From: Siphonodentalium dalli
Taxonomy: Eukaryota; Mollusca; Scaphopoda; Gadilida; Siphonodentaliidae
DNA: 64,000 nucleotides
NCBI GenBank assembly: GCA_032622095.1
Contig: CP136064.1
Span: 143,297,954 to 143,361,953 of the forward strand
Direction of reading: 5' to 3'
Shown in pieces: positions 60,387 to 64,000 of this stretch. The stretch's first letter is position 1; every line of letters begins with the position of its first letter. A program made the translations under genes and the position numbers. The notes beneath the pieces are model-generated. The model had not been told where the DNA came from. It saw only the letters and a program-made list of their open reading frames with translations, and did not search any database.

Positions 60387-63322
60387 ATGAAGATGATAGA
60401 GATTGGGTTTTGGAATATAAGGGGATTTTCCAAAGAAAAGATCTCTGAAAATATTCGGTTACAAAACAAAGATATTTTTGGTGTGGTAGAAACGTGGACA
60501 TCCCAGGAGTCAGACATATCCCTCCCTGGATACAGACACATTCATGTACCTGGTAAAAAACTAAAAAATAAGGGACGCAGATCAGGGGGCCTTATTCTGT
60601 ATTACAAATTGGAATACTCTGAATCAAGTGCAATTTCTCTTGTTAACACTTCTCCCAATTATATTTGGATAAAACTTGATGGTAATCTGATGGGGCTTTC
60701 TACAGATATTTACTTATCATGCATATATATAAGACCAAGAACCACATTTACTGCCACTGAAAATGAAAAGAATTTGGAAGATATAGGGGACACAATACGG
60801 AAGCTTGCCCAAAATGGTAAAATTTTATTGATTGGAGATTTTAATGGCCGAACTGAAAATTTACCTGACTACATCGAACTAGATAGTACTTCACATTTAC
60901 CAAAGGATCCAAACGGTTGGATTACATGCAATTATCTAACAGATATTGGTCTCCCTAGGAGACACAACAAAGATTCCCAGGTAAACAAACAAGGTAAAGA
61001 TTTGTTAGACTTATGTATCGAGGCAAAGCTTAGACTTCTTAATGGCAGGACTATGGGTGACTCCATGGGATGTTCCACTTGTTATACACCACAAGGAAGT
61101 AGCAGCATTGATTATTTTATAATTTCAGAACGTTTATTTGATTCTGTTTCATATTTTAATGTTTTGCCACCCAATGAGATGTCTGATCATTGTACTCTGA
61201 GAATGGCTATTAAATGCACACCCACCATTATAAAGAATTGCAAACCAGTAGAAAATGAATATAATAAACTTAAAGGAAGATATATTTGGGATGACAAGTC
61301 AAAGGAGAGGTATGTCACTGCCATTGGGGACAAAATTTCACAAGGTTTCTTGAGTTATTTTTGTGACACAGTCGAGAACCCTAACTTAACTGTCGACGAC
61401 TTGACTTCAAATATGAGCAACATAATACTACAAGCTGCTGACCGATCAGTTACATTCAAAACTTTTCATCACCAAAAACAACAAAGATCATTCAAACGTA
61501 AGTGGTATAATCAAAACTGCCTGGAAGTGAAAAGACAACTTAGATCCGTGGCTAACAAGCTACATAGGGAACCCCATAATGCACATTTTAGAACAGACTA
61601 TCATAATCTCAGAAGGAATTACAAGAAAATAATTAAACAATCAAAATTCAATTACTCCCGATCCCTGGTAGAAGAGCTTGACAATAACATAGGGAAGAAT
61701 AGCAAAACATTTTGGAAAAAGATCTCAAATTTAAAACAGGAACAAAAACAAGAGAACCCTATAAAATTATCAGATTGGGACTCATATATGTCACAGCTCT
61801 ATTCAAAACATGATGATGACAATTATGACCCTAATAGATTGCATATATATTCGATTCAGTCTGGCGACAGGGAATGCTTGAAAAATTGCTCAAACATGGA
61901 GTTGGTGGAAAATTTTATAAACTCATCAAGAGTATGTACTTACAACCAAAATTTGTTGTAAAAAAAGGAAATCTGGTTACATACCCAAAAATTTCATGGA
62001 AAGGAATTCGTCAGGGTGATGGACTGAGTCCCCTCTTATTTAACGTATACACAAATGATATAACTGAAATTTTCGATTTTTCAATAACACATCCGATCAT
62101 TCTCAAATCAACACAAACTAATCTTCTAATGTATGCTGATGATTTGGTTCTACTTTCTGAGAGTGAATCTGGGCTACAGTCTTGTTTGGATGCACTGTCT
62201 ACTTACTGTAATAAATGGAAACTGAAGGTGAACATGGGTAAAACCAAAGCTTTAGTTTTTAGTAAAACAAGGAGGAACAAATCCAAGATGTTGTTTAGCA
62301 TCGGGGATCATGAAGTGGAAATTGTTGACAGTTATAAATATCTAGGATTGCCTTTATATTTTAATGGAAACTTAAAACATGCTGCCCAATACATGGCAAA
62401 ACAAGCTTCAAAAGCACTATTTTCACTTAAATCAAAAATTCTTGACTTTAATTTCTCTAGTAGGGAAACAGATATGAAATTATTTGATACCCTAATTAAA
62501 CCAATACTGTTATATGGATCTGAAATTTGGGTTGGGAATTATTCTACAAAGGCATTTTTCAATGATCAAACACCCTTTGAAAAATTACACAATAGATTTT
62601 GCAAGTATACTCTTGGGGTTCATCGAAAATCCTCGAATTTGGGCAGTAGATGCGAACTTGGAAGAGAGCCAATGGCAAATTCTATTACTAAACTGGCTAT
62701 AAAATACCTGCTTAGACTTACCAACTTGCCAAACTATCGCTTTTTAAAAGAAATATTTGAACTGGACAAGGAACTCTTCCATAAAGGCAGTCCATCCTGG
62801 TATTCTATTGTAAATTCTTCTTTGACAAGATTCAACATAAACTTAGAAACATTGGATGCAGACAACTTGGAGGACCCTATATTATATTCTTACAAGGCGG
62901 ATGTAGATAAAAAACTTCAGACCTATTCACAAGATGTTACAATGGATAACAAACTTTATTTGTTTGGAAAAATATATAAGGAGATACCTAAATCTCTCAC
63001 CAGGCACCTGAGTGCAATGAGGATCAGTGCTCATAATTTAGCCATAGAAAAGGAAAGACAGAAACGCCCAAAACCAACATTATCTCAAAGAACTTGCTCT
63101 CTATGTCTTCAGTTGAAAGACGAAGAACATTTTTTCCTTTTCTGTAAGAAGAATATTAACCAAAGAAATAATTTATTTGTAAAACTCAATCAACAAGTTG
63201 AACCAAAAATTTTACAACAAGGATCACAAGAATCTTTCAATAATTTTCGATGTCTTCTTGACCCAGACACAGCACGCGAAACAAAATTGATATGTGAATT
63301 TATTGCATGCTCTCTAGACTGA
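60387..63322 (+). pseudogene. LINE ORF2: endonuclease plus truncated reverse transcriptase
   Basis: The endonuclease (residues about 1-275, from ATG 60387) has every recognisable APE motif: GFWNIRG with Asn10, VVETW with Glu35, IGDFN (149-153), SSIDYFI with Asp242 and MSDH (265-268). A basic linker follows to about 490. This frame stops at 61961. The RT continues in another frame, 61874-63322: FDSVWRQG just upstream, GIRQGDGLSPLLF, then YADD and a thumb/connection-like region, ending in a Cys-X2-Cys-X7-His-X4-Cys motif (CSLCLQLKDEEHFFLFC). The RT fingers and the F-x-D of motif A are missing at the junction (about 61840-61860), consistent with an internal deletion that also changed frame. Nicking could remain possible; reverse transcription is not. 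Confidence 0.85.
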
Positions 63323-63482
63323 CAGGGTCCTCCACAGATGTTTCACCTATTATAGTCAATTTATAGTCACCAAATATATGATTTCTTTCTCAGATGTATA
63401 TTGTATATATATTATGTTACGACAGACACCATTGTTTTATGGTTTGTTTTAATAAATCTTATCTTAAATCTTATCTTATCTT
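63323..63482 (+). other. LINE 3' UTR and short tandem tail
   Basis: It ends aataaatcttatcttaaatc then ttatcttatctta, a 6-5 bp tandem tail in place of poly-A. Short repeated tails of this kind are usual recognition ends for several non-L1 LINE clades. Confidence 0.8.
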
Positions 63483-63726
63483 AACAAACATTTTAGATGA
63501 ACATCTAGTACACACATTTTAGCGAGTTCATGTAGGCCTACCTATAGCCATGCAAGCACATACCCGCCTGTCGTTATCGCTATATATCAGTGTATATACA
63601 GTCCGTATGAAGACTCCGCAGTATCGTATCATGACCTCTGTATCGCAATAAACGTATCGTGACCTCTGTATTGCGATAAACATCGATACACCCTATACCC
63701 CATATTGTTACACCCCTAGTATACTC

Positions 63727-64000
63727 CAGGTATGCATATACACTTCAACAATGATAGTGCAGTCATTCCTTATACATACATATGCCCATACACCACTACA
63801 ATGACAAGACAGCCACTGACTTTAAACATGTTAACCTCACACATGACCATAAAGCTACTCCTTATATACATATACATCTCACCATGGACACCCCATCCAT
63901 GACCATATAGTCTCACATTGTATAACTATTCACATCATTCATGAATACAATAACTCCATGTATACCCACTCACCTCGCCTATGACCGGACAGTCAACAGA
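63727..64000. repeat. Degenerate minisatellite, right part
   Basis: Continuation of 55880-57060 after the nested insertion, with the same gaccatatagtc / gtatacatatacac words. It runs off the window. Confidence 0.7.

Larger units (their letters stand above)
57309..63482 (+). mobile_element. APE-type non-LTR retrotransposon, near full length
   Basis: It is flanked by a 10-bp duplication, aacaaacatt, at 57299-57308 and 63483-63492. Order: 5' UTR, coiled-coil ORF1, SGNH-hydrolase-like ORF, a 584-bp spacer, ORF2 (endonuclease, linker, RT, C-terminal CCHC) and a 3' UTR ending in a short (atctta)-type tail. The clade is not assigned: the RT box GIRQGDGLSPLLF is not the CR1 type, whereas a hydrolase in the first ORF is best known from CR1-like elements. 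ORF1 and ORF2 are damaged, so this copy is not autonomous. Confidence 0.85.
57061..63718. mobile_element. Non-autonomous hAT-like element carrying a nested LINE
   Basis: The ends are taggggtgtaac at 57061 and its exact inverse at 63718, with further terminal complementarity (acatcgatgt, gcgatac-type words). They are flanked by a perfect 8-bp target duplication, gtatactc, at 57053-57060 and 63719-63726. An 8-bp duplication and this terminus fit the hAT superfamily. Without the LINE only about 475 bp remain (57061-57308 and 63493-63718), with no transposase, so it depended on another element for movement. Confidence 0.85.

Overview
The window looks like AT-rich, gene-poor nuclear DNA from a marine invertebrate, most likely a bivalve mollusc. 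The main taxonomic clue is a family of repeats built from about 165-170 bp core units followed by a GACG-type tetranucleotide run and a short 3' hairpin (25.8-26.8, 37.4-37.7, 49.8-50.2 and 52.1-52.9 kb). That layout matches what I recall of the bivalve pearl elements with a BIV160-like core. The assignment is inference from memory. I found no convincing host protein-coding gene, rRNA, intact tRNA or CRISPR. Essentially every recognisable coding stretch belongs to a transposable element.

Layout. 0.85-5.1 kb: a decayed DIRS-type tyrosine-recombinase retrotransposon with inverted terminal repeats and gag-like, RT/RNase H and recombinase remnants. Its right terminal unit is duplicated, and a 2,001-bp PIF/Harbinger-like element with a TTA target duplication (5129-7129) interrupts the second copy. 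8.65-9.76 kb: the C-terminal end of a hAT transposase plus a hAT-like right terminus. 12.0-18.1 kb: dispersed direct duplications, including two apparently identical 236-bp copies, and a 20-unit minisatellite at 14.8 kb. 18.55 kb: a 244-bp piggyBac-type MITE with perfect 16-bp terminal repeats. 19.9-27.3 kb: an old, diverged head-to-tail segmental duplication with no recognisable genes. 25.8-26.8 kb: the best pearl-like copy, five 170-bp units. 28.4 kb: a 59-bp minisatellite. 31.5-34 kb: foldback and hairpin elements. 35-45 kb: several pearl-like repeats with long A, C or G runs. 46.2-49.6 kb: a cluster of three unrelated tandem arrays. 53.2-54.1 and 55.9-64.0 kb: degenerate minisatellites.

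The most informative locus is 57,061-63,718. A small non-autonomous hAT element, with a perfect 8-bp target duplication, sits inside the 55.9-64.0 kb minisatellite. A nearly full-length (about 6.2 kb) APE-type non-LTR retrotransposon is inserted inside that hAT element, with its own 10-bp target duplication. The retrotransposon encodes an ORF1 coiled-coil protein (frameshifted), a separate SGNH/GDSL-hydrolase-like ORF with its catalytic motifs present, and an ORF2 endonuclease with all recognisable catalytic motifs. The ORF2 reverse transcriptase has lost its fingers and the first motif-A aspartate through an internal deletion. The order of events can be read as minisatellite, then hAT, then LINE, then deletion and frameshift.

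The genes do not form a host pathway. The window is best read as a nest of mobile elements and satellite-like arrays. Positions were read by eye, and repeat boundaries without a target duplication are approximate.
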